Assembly (NCBI RefSeq): GCF_007672725.1
Contig: NZ_VDTC01000002.1
Coordinates: 248,001-312,000 of the forward strand
Source of the DNA: Corynebacterium aurimucosum ATCC 700975
GTDB lineage: Bacteria; Actinomycetota; Actinomycetes; Mycobacteriales; Mycobacteriaceae
Direction: 5' to 3'
DNA length: 64,000 nt
The notes under the pieces were generated by a model that saw only the letters and a list, made by a program, of their open reading frames with translations, did no database searches and had not been told where the DNA came from. The position numbers were made by a program, and so were the translations under genes. This document shows, in pieces, positions 1-8,933 of this stretch (position 1 is its first letter; every line of letters starts with the position of its first letter).

Positions 1-554
1 CCGACGGGCGCGGGGTGGGCTTGCGCGATCTCTTCCCCGCCCCGCCCAGCGGCGAGGCGCTCAAGTGCTCGACGGCCGGGGTGCTGGGTGCAACGACATC
101 GGTGATCGCAGGGCTCATGGTCACCGCGGCGGTCGCCACGCTCGGCGCACTCCCGGATCATCGGGAAATGGTCGGGCGCGTAACCTCCTACGACGCGCTC
201 CCCGGAAGCTTCCGCACGCTGCGGGTAGGTGCCGATCCCGACCGCCCCCTCGTTACTGCCCTACCTGCCCGGCATATCCTGCCGCCGGAACTTGTCACCG
301 GCCACGCTGCCCTCCTTGATATCTCCGAGGACCCCGCCTTTCCTCGTGCCACGGTGTCAATGCCCTGGCATACCGTTACCGATGATGATTCCGTTCGCCG
401 TGCGCTAACTTCATGCTCTTCCGAACTGGTCTACGTGGCCTGCCCCTCCGGTGGGCGCAGCGCTGGCTTTGTCCTGCGCTACGCCGATCTGGCCGCGGAC
501 ATGGGCATCGAGCTGCGCAACCTCCCCGGTGGGCTCGCAACACACGACTTCTAG
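1..554 (+). CDS. ThiF/MoeB-type adenylyltransferase with C-terminal rhodanese domain (5' end outside window)
   Basis: The reading frame is open from the first bases of the window (in frame from base 3), so only the C-terminal about 184 residues are seen. The segment with the motif LKCSTAGVLG followed by a hydrophobic helix matches the end of the ThiF/MoeB/UBA-like E1 adenylation domain. It is followed by a rhodanese-like domain with the active-site loop CPSGGRS, whose Cys would carry a persulfide. Fused MoeB-rhodanese proteins activate the C-terminal Gly-Gly of small sulfur carriers (MoaD, ThiS, CysO) in molybdopterin, thiamine or cysteine synthesis. Which carrier this one serves cannot be told without the missing 5' part and its upstream neighbours. 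Its TAG stop overlaps the stop of the converging gene in a shared CTAG. Confidence 0.8.
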   Translation, partial: DGRGVGLRDLFPAPPSGEALKCSTAGVLGATTSVIAGLMVTAAVATLGALPDHREMVGRVTSYDALPGSFRTLRVGADPDRPLVTALPARHILPPELVTGHAALLDISEDPAFPRATVSMPWHTVTDDDSVRRALTSCSSELVYVACPSGGRSAGFVLRYADLAADMGIELRNLPGGLATHDF

Positions 555-2740
555 GCGCCGGCCACCGCCGGCGCGCGGAAGAGGTGCTCGTCGAGGATGC
601 GCGCCGTGCCGTGGTGGCGGGCGCGGAACACCACGCAGGAGGCCACCAACGCCAGGGCGGTCACGATGAAGAGCACCGCAATGCCCGCCCAGAAGGTGCC
701 ATCGTGGATACCGTCGGTAGCGCGGGTAAAGGCATTCTTTGCATAGGACATCGGGTGGAAAGGATGCAACAAACTCAGCGGCCGCGGAATCGCCGCCACC
801 GGCCACACGCCGCCGAAAACCATGACGCCTAAGGCAAAAGCACCGACGGCGAAGACGGCACCAATCTTACGGCCGAAGGTTACGAGGAAGAACTGGTAGG
901 TCGCCGCGCCGACGGCGGCAATCGCTGCGATGACAAGCAACATCATCGGCCAGCTGGCGGGGCTCCAGCCCATGGTGGAGGACATCAGACCCATGAAGGC
1001 CAAGACAAGGAAGTTCAGCCCCGCCACCACGCCGAAGGCCGCGAGGATGCCGCGCACCGGGCTAGTGGCTGCCTCTCCGCGGCGGCCCAGGTAATACGGC
1101 AGCGTCATCGCCAGAAGCAGCATGACGAGGAACCCAAAGACCAGCACGAAGAGCAGTGAGGCACCGCCCGTGATGTTTTTCTCGGTCGGGTCGACCGGGC
1201 TGACCACCGTCTGTACAGGGTGGAGGTTGGAGGAGGTGAAGTTGATGGGCACGGCCATGTTCTGCGCCGACGTATCCGGCTGGGTGATGGAGGGGGCTTT
1301 GGCGGCACCATCGGCAAGCTTGGTGGCCAATTCATTGGAGCCGGCCTTGAGCTGGTTCATACCGTCCTTGAGCTCCGTGCCGCCGGCGGCCAGCTGGCCC
1401 GTGCCGTCCTTCAACGTGCCGGTTCCCTCATGCAGGCGGGATGCTCCGTCCTGCAGCTGGGCGGCACCGTTACTCAGCTCGCCAACTCCTGCCCGCAACT
1501 GCTGCGAGCCATCGGACAAGCGGTGCGCGCCGTCATTGAGCGCCATCATGCCGCCCAGGTACTCCGAATTGGGATCGGACAGGTTGTAGTAGAGCTGGCC
1601 GGTGCCGGCGGAGAGCTTCTCCAGTTGCGCCACCATGTTTCCGCTGGCTGCTGGGTCCAACTTGGAGACCAAGGAATAGAGTTGATCGGCTTGTTGGTGC
1701 ATGCCGAGACCGCGGAGGACGTCGACAAGCTGCAGCAGCGCCGGGGCCACAGCTTGCGCCTGTTTGAGCAGCGGGATGAGCATCCCGGTGAGCTGGTTGA
1801 CGCCCCCATCGATTTGGCCCGCGCCATCCGCCAGGCGGCCGGTGCCGGCGAGCAGTTTGTCGGAGCCGTCGGCAAGCTGGGCGGCGCCATCATCCAGCTG
1901 CGCGGCACCGCCGCTCAAGCGCCCCACGCCCTCGTTGAGACGGGTCGTGCCGTCGAGCAGCTGACCAGTACCGTTGTTGAGATCGCCCGCGCCGGCGTCC
2001 AGCTTGGCAATTCCCTCGACCGCTCGCCCGCCGCCTTCCTGCAGCCGCCCAGCGCCCTCGTCGAGCCGGCCCGCGCCCTCGGCTGCGGTTCCCAGGCCAT
2101 CGCTGAGTTTATTCAGCCCCTCGATGACCTGATCGGCATATTTCTTGGAAATCGCGTTCTCCACGCTGGTCTGCACCTGCGGGATGAGGCTGGAGGAAAT
2201 CACCGAGCCATTCGTGCCGTAGTAATCATTGGTGGCGAAGTGAATCTCCGGCTTGACCGGTTTATCGCTGATGATGGTGACGGCCTGCTCGGAGAAATTC
2301 TTCGGGATGGTCACGACCATGAGGTACTTGCCCTTGAGCAGGCCCTCATCACCGTCCGCCTTGTTGACCTCGGCAAAGTTCAGGTACTGCGTCTCCATCA
2401 GGCCTTCCACGACCTGATCACCGTAGTTGGTGTAGGTGCCCTGCTTCTCGACGCCCGCGTCCTCATTCACCACCGCCAAGTCAATGTTGCGCATGTACTT
2501 GGAGGGGTCCCACATGGCCCACATCATGGTGCCCGCGATGACGATGGGTGCTACGAGAAGGAAGACGATGAGCACGCGCGACAAGGTACTCGTGGGGCGC
2601 CAATCGAGGACGCGGTGCCATCCCATGGCCTCGCTGTCGTGGCCTGCCGCGCTCTGGGTAGCAGCACTCCCCTCATTTACCAGACTGGGCGAAGCGCTAT
2701 TCGCGTCTGCTTCCCGGTTGGATTCAGCCTCACGGCTCAT
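551..2740 (-). CDS. YhgE/Pip family membrane protein with long heptad repeats
   Basis: The 729-residue protein has a cytoplasmic N-terminal tail rich in Ser, Ala and Glu, one membrane helix at about residues 57-78, a large extracytoplasmic region, and five or so membrane helices in the last 200 residues. This is the architecture of the YhgE/Pip (phage infection protein) family, which is related to the ABC-2/MmpL-like export scaffold. The extracytoplasmic part carries two blocks of heptads of the form LxxGaxq (for example AAQLDDGAAQLADG), separated by about 95 residues, as in the X-heptad family. The ATG start is preceded by GGAGG at 5 nt. Related proteins act in secretion (for example EsaA-like type VII factors) or phage adsorption; the substrate here is unknown. 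It has no operon partner in the window. Confidence 0.85.
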   Translation of the reverse strand: MSREAESNREADANSASPSLVNEGSAATQSAAGHDSEAMGWHRVLDWRPTSTLSRVLIVFLLVAPIVIAGTMMWAMWDPSKYMRNIDLAVVNEDAGVEKQGTYTNYGDQVVEGLMETQYLNFAEVNKADGDEGLLKGKYLMVVTIPKNFSEQAVTIISDKPVKPEIHFATNDYYGTNGSVISSSLIPQVQTSVENAISKKYADQVIEGLNKLSDGLGTAAEGAGRLDEGAGRLQEGGGRAVEGIAKLDAGAGDLNNGTGQLLDGTTRLNEGVGRLSGGAAQLDDGAAQLADGSDKLLAGTGRLADGAGQIDGGVNQLTGMLIPLLKQAQAVAPALLQLVDVLRGLGMHQQADQLYSLVSKLDPAASGNMVAQLEKLSAGTGQLYYNLSDPNSEYLGGMMALNDGAHRLSDGSQQLRAGVGELSNGAAQLQDGASRLHEGTGTLKDGTGQLAAGGTELKDGMNQLKAGSNELATKLADGAAKAPSITQPDTSAQNMAVPINFTSSNLHPVQTVVSPVDPTEKNITGGASLLFVLVFGFLVMLLLAMTLPYYLGRRGEAATSPVRGILAAFGVVAGLNFLVLAFMGLMSSTMGWSPASWPMMLLVIAAIAAVGAATYQFFLVTFGRKIGAVFAVGAFALGVMVFGGVWPVAAIPRPLSLLHPFHPMSYAKNAFTRATDGIHDGTFWAGIAVLFIVTALALVASCVVFRARHHGTARILDEHLFRAPAVAGA

Positions 2741-2835
2741 GTCCGCCTCCTTAGCGCGATGGTTGAGGTCCGCTTTTATTCGTTTATCCAGCCTTTTAAG
2801 CTAGACACGCAAACGTGAGCGAGGCCACTAGGTCA

Positions 2836-2849
2836 TTTGTTTCAACAAA
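2836..2849. promoter_or_regulatory. Inverted repeat upstream of the YhgE/Pip gene (candidate operator)
   Basis: TTTGTT-TC-AACAAA is a perfect 6-bp inverted repeat 96-109 bp upstream of the ATG of the YhgE/Pip gene. Its size and placement fit a repressor site, for example of the TetR class. No regulator gene is adjacent, so the assignment rests on symmetry alone. Confidence 0.3.
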
Positions 2850-3058
2850 CATACCACCGAATAAGTTGACATTGTGAACTTATAGCTATTCGTCGCGTTG
2901 CGCCGCGCTGCGCACCACCTGAATTACATCACCCCGCACTCCCTTGTGACGGGCAAGCGAGTGCATTCGAATCGGGCTTTCATCCGGCAAGCCCCTGTCC
3001 TTTACTGTCTGTAGGCAGGGCGTTTCCTTCTCCGGTTGCGGGATGGGCTAACCCGCTT

Positions 3059-3064
3059 TATTCT
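3059..3064 (+). promoter_or_regulatory. -10 hexamer TATTCT, leaderless HNH transcript
   Basis: TATTCT matches the actinobacterial TANNNT -10 pattern and ends 8 nt before the ATG at 3073. Transcription would start at or next to the A of the ATG. There is no Shine-Dalgarno sequence, which favours the ATG at 3073 over the in-frame GTG at 3067. Confidence 0.45.
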
Positions 3065-3072
3065 CTGTGCAC

Positions 3073-4209
3073 ATGGGGGATATAGAAACCTACATCCGCC
3101 TTCGCAACTCGGGGATTGCGCTGGTGGAAGCAGCAAGCAGCACGCCCGAAAGCCTGCGCGCGCTGGGCGCCTCACACGGCGATGCGGCGGAGCTGGCGTC
3201 GCTTCATGCCATCTATTTCGGCGAAACCCGCTTCACCGGCAAGCAGCGCACCGCCCGCCAGGCGGCCCAACGCCAAGGCCACGACCTGGCCACGCTGAGC
3301 CTGATTGAGTCTTACACCGCGAAGCTGAAGAAGCAGGTTGACGTCTGGAATTTGCGCGTCGCGCTCGCATCCACGCCTTCAGAGCGAGTGCCTTCAGTGG
3401 CGGCGCAGCGTTTGAAGGAACTCAAACCGAAACGCGTGCCGTCGCCAGGGGTGCGGCTGACCTACCGCAAGAACGGCCCGCACTCGCTCACGGTGACTGA
3501 TTCTGCGCTCAACATCTCCACCATGCGCAGCACCCTGGAATCAATTAACCCCACCGACCTCCTAGACGCCACCCGCCAGGTCTTCTTCAAAGAGGGCGTA
3601 GGCTCCCGGCCGGCGGTGGGAACAAACGTGGTGGTGACACTCGACGAACTCGACAAGATCATCCGCCACGACGGCGATGACATCGAACTCGAGCTCACCA
3701 ACGGCGGGCGCATGAGCGGCGCGGAGTTTCTGACCTACAAATTCGCCGAGACAGGCTACGCCACACTGGTCCACCCCACCATCGGCCCGGTGTGGCTGCA
3801 CCGGCTTTCGCGCTTTGCCAGCCTCGAGCAGCGCATCATGGCCAGTGCGGAGCACCCCACCTGCGCGATCGAAGACTGCAACAAGCCAGCCGATTACTGC
3901 CAAGTCCACCACATCATCCCATGGCAAGCGGGCGGAGAAACCAATCCTCCCAACCTCACCATGCTGTGTGCCTACCACAATGGCATTAACGACGATGACC
4001 CTACAAGCCCAACCGGCAGAGGTTATGTCTTTCGGCTGAAGGGACCGGTTGACTACATCCCGCCCTGGGGAACGCCGATTACCGCGCAGCCGGCCTACCA
4101 AGAGGCCTTGAACCGACAGGCCACGAGCCCGACGCGAACCCCTCCAAGCCAACCACCCGTTCCACCGGACATACACCCATCGCCACCCAGCACTGCGCCG
4201 CCCGGATAA
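3073..4209 (+). CDS. HNH endonuclease domain protein (actinobacterial DUF222/HNH type)
   Basis: The 378-residue protein has a helical N-terminal region of about 250 residues and, near residues 270-315, an HNH nuclease core. The core shows a zinc-type cysteine pair (CAIEDC), the CQVHHIIPW motif with the catalytic His pair, NLTMLC and a terminal YHN. The C-terminal 40 residues are a Pro/Thr-rich tail. Proteins of this layout are multi-copy in corynebacteria and mycobacteria, and their role is unsettled; they are usually seen as stand-alone, possibly mobile, nuclease genes. No toxin-immunity partner, intein or intron boundary is visible next to it. The start is set by the leaderless promoter and gives the N-terminus MGDIETYIRL. 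Confidence 0.8.
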   Translation: MGDIETYIRLRNSGIALVEAASSTPESLRALGASHGDAAELASLHAIYFGETRFTGKQRTARQAAQRQGHDLATLSLIESYTAKLKKQVDVWNLRVALASTPSERVPSVAAQRLKELKPKRVPSPGVRLTYRKNGPHSLTVTDSALNISTMRSTLESINPTDLLDATRQVFFKEGVGSRPAVGTNVVVTLDELDKIIRHDGDDIELELTNGGRMSGAEFLTYKFAETGYATLVHPTIGPVWLHRLSRFASLEQRIMASAEHPTCAIEDCNKPADYCQVHHIIPWQAGGETNPPNLTMLCAYHNGINDDDPTSPTGRGYVFRLKGPVDYIPPWGTPITAQPAYQEALNRQATSPTRTPPSQPPVPPDIHPSPPSTAPPG

Positions 4210-4424
4210 TCTTCGCGGCAGCGTAGCCGTGCACGTCCACACGCCGGACTCAGCTCGGCGCCACGCGGAAACCTCAACGTTCATGAGGCCTTCCGCGCCT
4301 TCGGCGATCGCTCCACTCCACGGGCTTGTCCAACCCACTGTCCGTACAGAAGAAGCCACTGAAAACTCACGAACCCCCAACCGTTTGAACAGTCAGGGGT
4401 TTGTGGCGCACAACTAGGCGAGCT

Positions 4425-6728
4425 TTAGAAGCCGGCCTTCTTGAGGGCATCGGCCATCGAACCACCGCCGCCGCGGTCCGAGCGGCCACGCCCACCGTCG
4501 CGGCGGGAGTTGCGACGGTCGGAGCGGCCGCCGCGGCCCTCGGAACGCCCACCGCCGTTGCGGCGCTTGGGGGCGGGCTGGCCGGGCTCGTCGTCAAGCC
4601 GCAGCGACAAGCCAATGCGCTGGCGCTCCACGTCTACCTCCATGACCTTCACCTTCACCATCTGGCCCGAGCGGACCACATCGTGCGGATCAGAGACGAA
4701 CTTGTGGCTCATGGCGGAGACGTGGACGAGGCCATCCTGGTGCACGCCCACGTCGATGAACGCGCCAAAGGCCGCAACATTGGTCACGGTGCCCTCCAGA
4801 ATCATCCCCGGCTTCAAGTCCGAGACCTTGTCCACACCTTCCTTGAAGGTAGCCGTCTTGAACTCCGGGCGCGGGTCGCGGCCCGGCTTATCCAGCTCCG
4901 CGATGATATCCGTCACCGTCGGCACACCGAAGGTATCGTCAGCAAAGTCCGCCGGCGACAGCTTCGACAACACGCGCGAATTACCAATGAGCGCTGAGAC
5001 CTCGAGGCCGGTCTTCTCCGCAATGCGCGCCACCACCGGGTAGGCCTCCGGGTGCACTGCCGAAGCATCGAGCGGATCCTTGCCACCATTGATGCGCAAG
5101 AAGCCCGCGGACTGCTCAAAAGCCTTCGGCCCCAAGCGCGGCACCTTCTTCAGCTCCTTGCGCGAGGCAAACGTGCCGTTCTCATCGCGATATGCCACGA
5201 TGTTGGCCGCAATCGTGGAGTTCACTCCGGCCACGCGCTCCAGCAGCGGGGCGGACGCCGTGTTCAGGTCCACGCCGACGCCGTTGACGGCATCTTCCAC
5301 CACGCCATCGAGGGTGCGGGCGAGCGCGACCTGGTTGACGTCGTGCTGGTACTGCCCCACGCCAATCGCCTTCGGGTCAATCTTCACCAGCTCCGCCAGC
5401 GGGTCCTGGAGGCGGCGCGCGATCGAGACCGCACCACGTAGGGAAACGTCCATGTCGGGGAATTCATCGGCCGCCAACTGGGAGGCCGAATACACCGACG
5501 CGCCAGCCTCGGAGACCACCACCGGCGTGGGGCGAGCACCGCCGGCCTGCGCGATGAGGTCGGCGACCTCACCCGCCAGCTTCTCCGTCTCACGCGATGC
5601 GGTTCCGTTGCCGATCGCCATGAGGTCCACCGAATGGGCAGCGCTTAGCGACGCCAACTCCCTCACCGCCTCAGCCCACTTCTGCTGCGGCTGGTGCGGG
5701 TAGACAATCGTGGTGGCCAGGACCTTGCCAGTCGGGTCAACGACCGCGCACTTGACGCCATTGCGGTATCCCGGGTCTAGGCCCAGCGTCGCGCGCTGGC
5801 CGGCCGGGGCGGCCAGAAGAACGTCGCGCAGGTTGGTGGCAAAGACCTTGAGCGCGCCTTCCTCTGCCTTCTCTTTCAGGCGCATGCGCACGTCCAAACC
5901 GGAGGAGATGGAAAGCTTGGTGCGCCAGCCCCAGTGGACGGCGTCGGCAAGCCAGCGGGAGGTAGACACGTCCAAGTCGAAGCGGTCTGCGATCATTCCC
6001 TCGTACATGGCGTCATCGCCGGCGTCGAGGTTGAGGTGCAGAACGCCCTCGCTTTCGCCGCGCAGCAGCGCCAAAATGCGGTGCGAGGGGAGCTTCTCGA
6101 AAGGCTCAGAGAACTCGAAGTAGTCCTTGAACTTCGCGCCCTCGGTTTCCTTGCCCTCGACCACGCTGGCGTTCATGGAACCGCTGGTGTACATGCGCTC
6201 GCGCACCTCGCCCACCAGATCCGCATCCAGTGCGAAGCGGTCCACCAGAATGGCGCGGGCACCGTCGAGGGCTTTCTTGGTTTCCTCGAAACCTTCGGTG
6301 AGGTACTCCCCTGCCAGCTCGGCCGGGTCCGCCGAGGGGTCCTCGATGAGCTTGTCCGTCAGCGGCTCCAGTCCTGCCTCGCGCGCAATATCCGCCTTGG
6401 TCTTGCGGCGCTTCTTATACGGCAGGTACAGATCCTCCAGGCGCGCCTTGGTCTCGCAGCCCTGGATCAGTGCGCGCAGCTCATCGGTGAGCTTGCCCTG
6501 TTCCTCAATCGCGGCGAGCACCGTTTCCTTGCGCTCTTCCAGCTCGCGCAGGTACGTCGAGCGTTCCTCGATGATACGCAGCTGGGAGTCATCCAGCCCG
6601 CCGGTGGCTTCCTTGCGGTAACGGGCAATAAACGGGACGGTATTGCCCTCCGCCATGAGTTTCAGGGCGGCGTCAACGTGTGCTTCTTTAACACCCAGCT
6701 CTCCGGCGATGGTGGCTGCGATATTCAC
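4425..6728 (-). CDS. tex: Tex family transcription accessory protein (S1 RNA-binding)
   Basis: The 767-residue protein has the full Tex layout: an N-terminal helical region with [16 protein letters not shown], a central YqgF/RNase H-like fold ([11 protein letters not shown]), a helix-hairpin-helix pair ([10 protein letters not shown] and [11 protein letters not shown]), and a C-terminal S1 domain ([19 protein letters not shown]). A basic Arg/Gly-rich tail of about 60 residues follows the S1 domain, longer than in the E. coli protein, and may add RNA affinity. Tex binds nucleic acid and affects transcription and RNA turnover; it is cytoplasmic. The start is the GTG preceded by GAGG at 4 nt. 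A longer frame extends upstream, but those 27 residues look non-coding. Confidence 0.93.
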   Translation of the reverse strand: MNIAATIAGELGVKEAHVDAALKLMAEGNTVPFIARYRKEATGGLDDSQLRIIEERSTYLRELEERKETVLAAIEEQGKLTDELRALIQGCETKARLEDLYLPYKKRRKTKADIAREAGLEPLTDKLIEDPSADPAELAGEYLTEGFEETKKALDGARAILVDRFALDADLVGEVRERMYTSGSMNASVVEGKETEGAKFKDYFEFSEPFEKLPSHRILALLRGESEGVLHLNLDAGDDAMYEGMIADRFDLDVSTSRWLADAVHWGWRTKLSISSGLDVRMRLKEKAEEGALKVFATNLRDVLLAAPAGQRATLGLDPGYRNGVKCAVVDPTGKVLATTIVYPHQPQQKWAEAVRELASLSAAHSVDLMAIGNGTASRETEKLAGEVADLIAQAGGARPTPVVVSEAGASVYSASQLAADEFPDMDVSLRGAVSIARRLQDPLAELVKIDPKAIGVGQYQHDVNQVALARTLDGVVEDAVNGVGVDLNTASAPLLERVAGVNSTIAANIVAYRDENGTFASRKELKKVPRLGPKAFEQSAGFLRINGGKDPLDASAVHPEAYPVVARIAEKTGLEVSALIGNSRVLSKLSPADFADDTFGVPTVTDIIAELDKPGRDPRPEFKTATFKEGVDKVSDLKPGMILEGTVTNVAAFGAFIDVGVHQDGLVHVSAMSHKFVSDPHDVVRSGQMVKVKVMEVDVERQRIGLSLRLDDEPGQPAPKRRNGGGRSEGRGGRSDRRNSRRDGGRGRSDRGGGGSMADALKKAGF

Positions 6729-6768
6729 AAAACCTCTTTTTGGTCGGGGACTAAAAGACCTCCCTACC

Positions 6769-7137
6769 CTATACCCCGCCCTGCCACGCGCAGGAAGTAC
6801 CCAACCCAAACTCGGTGTGGCCGATTTCAGAGGTGCCGTACCACAGCGTGTGCGGCGGCAAGCAGTCCGCGACGGCCGCGGTGACTTTGGTCAACGGCAG
6901 CTCAGAGGAGCCGTTGACGATGACCCTCCACACATGCTCACCCACCGGCGGCTGGCCGTGTTTATCCATGTACTCGTTGACCAGGATATTGTCGGGCTCG
7001 CAGGTAAAGGAGATGATCTCTGCGTTGATATCGAGCGGCTCGACGCCGCCTTCGCGCAGGCGCTGCGGCATATCTTTGAGAACCTTATCCCATTCGGCTT
7101 CGGTCATAAGTATTGACAAGTCAGTGCTGATGTCCAT
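6769..7137 (-). CDS. Conserved hypothetical protein downstream of trmD
   Basis: The 122-residue acidic soluble protein begins [16 protein letters not shown] and contains two Cys and a central segment [16 protein letters not shown]; it has no signal peptide or membrane segment. I do not recognise the family. The ATG follows a GGAGG that lies inside the last codons of trmD, so it is very likely co-transcribed and translationally coupled with rimM-trmD. A second in-frame ATG ten codons later is possible but has a poorer ribosome site. It ends 40 bp before the tex start. Co-expression with a tRNA methyltransferase hints at a translation or RNA role, but this is only inference. Confidence 0.7.
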   Translation of the reverse strand: MDISTDLSILMTEAEWDKVLKDMPQRLREGGVEPLDINAEIISFTCEPDNILVNEYMDKHGQPPVGEHVWRVIVNGSSELPLTKVTAAVADCLPPHTLWYGTSEIGHTEFGLGTSCAWQGGV

Positions 7138-7138
7138 C

Positions 7139-7981
7139 TCATTCCTCCTTCAAGGATTCCACGTACGCGCGGTCGGCATCGCTCAGGTCCGCCGCGTCCA
7201 GCAGCTCCGGGCGGCGCTTCCATGTCCGAGCCAGCGACTGCTCGCGACGCCACCGGTCCACCTTGGCATGATCCCCGGAAGTCAGTACATCCGGAACCGC
7301 CAGGCCGCGCCACTCCCGCGGTTTGGTGTAACTCGGCCCTTCCAGCAAGCCATCGGAAAAGGAGTCCTCCTCGTGCGAGCGCCGGTTCCCCAACACCCCG
7401 GGGATAAGGCGCACCACAGCTTCAGCAATGACCAGCACGGCTACCTCGCCGCCGATGAGCACGTAATCGCCGATGGACACCTCGCGCACGCGGTAGCGCT
7501 GCGCGGCATCCTCGACGACGCGCTGGTCGATGCCCTCGTAGCGCCCACACGCGAACACGATGTGTTCCTCGGTAGACCACGCCCGGGCATCGGCCTGAGT
7601 AAAGGGCGTTCCGGCAGGTGTCGGCACGATGAGCAGCGGCTTATCCGAACCCTCGCTTTCACCATAGGAGCGCGCCTCGACGCCATGGATATCGTCGTGG
7701 CGCGGCTTGCTCAGGTGCGGCAGCGCGCTTTGGAGGTCCTGGGTGGAGGCGGTGCCGGAGGAGACGTCGTCAAGCGCCGGCCCCCACACCTCAGGCTTCA
7801 TGACCATTCCTGGGCCGCCCCCGTAGGGTGAGTCATCGACGGATTTGTGCACGTCGGTGGCCCACTGGCGCAGATCATGCACCCCCACCGCGAGCTTTCC
7901 CTGCTCGATGGCCTTGCCCAGCAGCGCGTGGCGCAGCGGGTCGAGGTACTCCGGAAAAATGGTGAGAACGTCTATCCTCAT
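7139..7981 (-). CDS. trmD: tRNA (guanine-N1)-methyltransferase TrmD
   Basis: The 280-residue enzyme methylates G37 of tRNAs with S-adenosylmethionine and so prevents +1 frameshifting. The sequence opens with [16 protein letters not shown]. It shows the SPOUT trefoil-knot motifs [13 protein letters not shown] and [13 protein letters not shown], and the C-terminal domain with [17 protein letters not shown] and the [11 protein letters not shown] segment, in the expected order. It is somewhat longer than the E. coli protein (255 aa) because of an insertion around residues 95-125. The start overlaps the rimM stop by 4 bp (ATGA), giving the usual rimM-trmD pair. Confidence 0.97.
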   Translation of the reverse strand: MRIDVLTIFPEYLDPLRHALLGKAIEQGKLAVGVHDLRQWATDVHKSVDDSPYGGGPGMVMKPEVWGPALDDVSSGTASTQDLQSALPHLSKPRHDDIHGVEARSYGESEGSDKPLLIVPTPAGTPFTQADARAWSTEEHIVFACGRYEGIDQRVVEDAAQRYRVREVSIGDYVLIGGEVAVLVIAEAVVRLIPGVLGNRRSHEEDSFSDGLLEGPSYTKPREWRGLAVPDVLTSGDHAKVDRWRREQSLARTWKRRPELLDAADLSDADRAYVESLKEE

Positions 7982-8478
7982 AGGTCGAGCAACCCCTCCG
8001 GCGGGGTGATGGTGCAGGTCCCGGCCTCCAGATCGACTTCGGGCACGATCTGCTCAACGAAGGGGACCAACGCCTCTTTGCCATCGGTGAGCGTGACCTC
8101 CAGAAGGGACTGCGTGGGACCGTGCGTCACGCCGGTCACCTCGCCCACGTCTGAGCCGTCGAGAATGACGCGCAGACCTTCCAGTTCGTGGTCATAGAAG
8201 CCGTCATCCTCGGGATCATCCAAAGGTTCGGCGAAGAACTGGGTGCCGCGCAGGGAATCCGCGGCCGTGCGGTCTGGGATTTCCTTGAAGGTGATGAGCA
8301 GGCGCCCTTTATGAGCGCGCACCGCCGCGATGGTGAGCTCGTGTTCTTTCTTGCCTTGTTTGCCGTGGAGAACCTCGCCGACGGCGAAACGGGTCTCGGG
8401 GGAATCGGTGGTCACCTCGACGGAGACCTCGCCTTTAATGCCGTGGGATTTCACCACGCGACCAATGAGTAGTTCCAT
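7978..8478 (-). CDS. rimM: 16S rRNA processing protein RimM
   Basis: The 166-residue protein starts [18 protein letters not shown], the signature of the RimM N-terminal beta-barrel, and has a PRC-barrel at about residues 95-165 ([13 protein letters not shown] ... [11 protein letters not shown]). RimM binds ribosomal protein S19 and assists 30S head maturation. It leads the rimM-trmD-hypothetical transcript and is divergent from the cupin gene with 33 bp between the start codons. In many bacteria rpsP is directly upstream; here the cupin and TetR genes separate them. Confidence 0.96.
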   Translation of the reverse strand: MELLIGRVVKSHGIKGEVSVEVTTDSPETRFAVGEVLHGKQGKKEHELTIAAVRAHKGRLLITFKEIPDRTAADSLRGTQFFAEPLDDPEDDGFYDHELEGLRVILDGSDVGEVTGVTHGPTQSLLEVTLTDGKEALVPFVEQIVPEVDLEAGTCTITPPEGLLDL

Positions 8479-8497
8479 GACTGCTAGCTTAACGGGC

Positions 8498-8503
8498 TAC
8501 GCT
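8498..8503 (+). promoter_or_regulatory. -10 hexamer TACGCT before the cupin gene
   Basis: TACGCT fits TANNNT and ends 8 nt before the ATG at 8512, so the transcript would be leaderless or nearly so. A GGAG within the gap is too close to act as a strong ribosome site. Confidence 0.35.
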
Positions 8504-8511
8504 GGAGTGGC

Positions 8512-8910
8512 ATGACTGAGCTTCCGATCAATGATGCAGCCACCTTTGGTGCCGCCACCCATGACAGCGCCGCGCTCACAACGCTAAATTTGCTCGATGA
8601 GGCCCCTAAGCCGAGCCCATCGCGCCCGAGACCAGCCGTTAAGCGAGTCCTCAGTGCCGACGGAGCGAACCTCATCCTCTTTTCATTCTTGCCCGGGCAG
8701 GTCCTGCCCGATCACAAAGCCGCGCACCCCATCACCGTCCAGGTGCTACAGGGCGCGGTGACTTTTAGTTGCGGAGATGAAGATTACGTGCTCGTTCCCG
8801 GGCGCATCGTACACCTTCCAGCGTATGTCCCACATGCGGTGTCCTGCAGCGATCAACCTGCGCTAATGCTGCTCACAATGTTGACGCCAAACACTGGCGT
8901 GAATGTCTAG
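8512..8910 (+). CDS. Cupin domain protein
   Basis: The 132-residue protein has a single small beta-barrel. It shows the first cupin motif (PDHKAAHPITVQVLQG), in which the two His are probable metal ligands, and the second motif (PGRIVHLPAYVPHAV), with a further His. The residue Gln replaces the usual Glu between the motifs. Such single-domain cupins bind a divalent metal and act as small oxygenases, isomerases or sensors; the substrate is not evident. It lies 23 bp upstream of a TetR gene on the same strand, so the two may form a small regulator-effector unit. Confidence 0.82.
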   Translation: MTELPINDAATFGAATHDSAALTTLNLLDEAPKPSPSRPRPAVKRVLSADGANLILFSFLPGQVLPDHKAAHPITVQVLQGAVTFSCGDEDYVLVPGRIVHLPAYVPHAVSCSDQPALMLLTMLTPNTGVNV

Positions 8911-8933
8911 ACTTTTAGTATTATTCTTGGATT

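Larger units (their letters stand above)
2741..3072. other. 332-bp divergent intergenic region
   Basis: This gap separates the divergent YhgE/Pip and HNH genes. It holds the inverted repeat at 2836-2849, a TTGACA hexamer at 2866-2871 without a well spaced -10, a small stem GCGGG/CCCGC at 3038-3056, and the -10-like TATTCT at 3059-3064 directly before the HNH start. No convincing coding sequence or structured RNA was recognised. Confidence 0.4.

Noticed and set aside
1220-2818. 532-codon open frame on the plus strand opposite the YhgE/Pip gene
   Set aside because: It is the mirror of the heptad repeats; the composition is that of an antisense shadow and the minus-strand gene has family motifs and a ribosome site.
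2866-2892. Plus-strand TTGACA promoter for a gene before the HNH frame
   Set aside because: The -10 candidates are 9 or 15 nt away, and a simpler leaderless promoter directly before the HNH start exists.
3073-4209. HNH gene as a homing endonuclease, intein or part of a restriction system
   Set aside because: No split host gene, intron, methylase or specificity gene is next to it; the family is common as a free-standing gene in this genus.
4372-4401. AACCCC/GGGGTT stem after tex as a terminator
   Set aside because: The stem is only 6 bp, the loop is 18 nt and no T run follows, so support is too weak.
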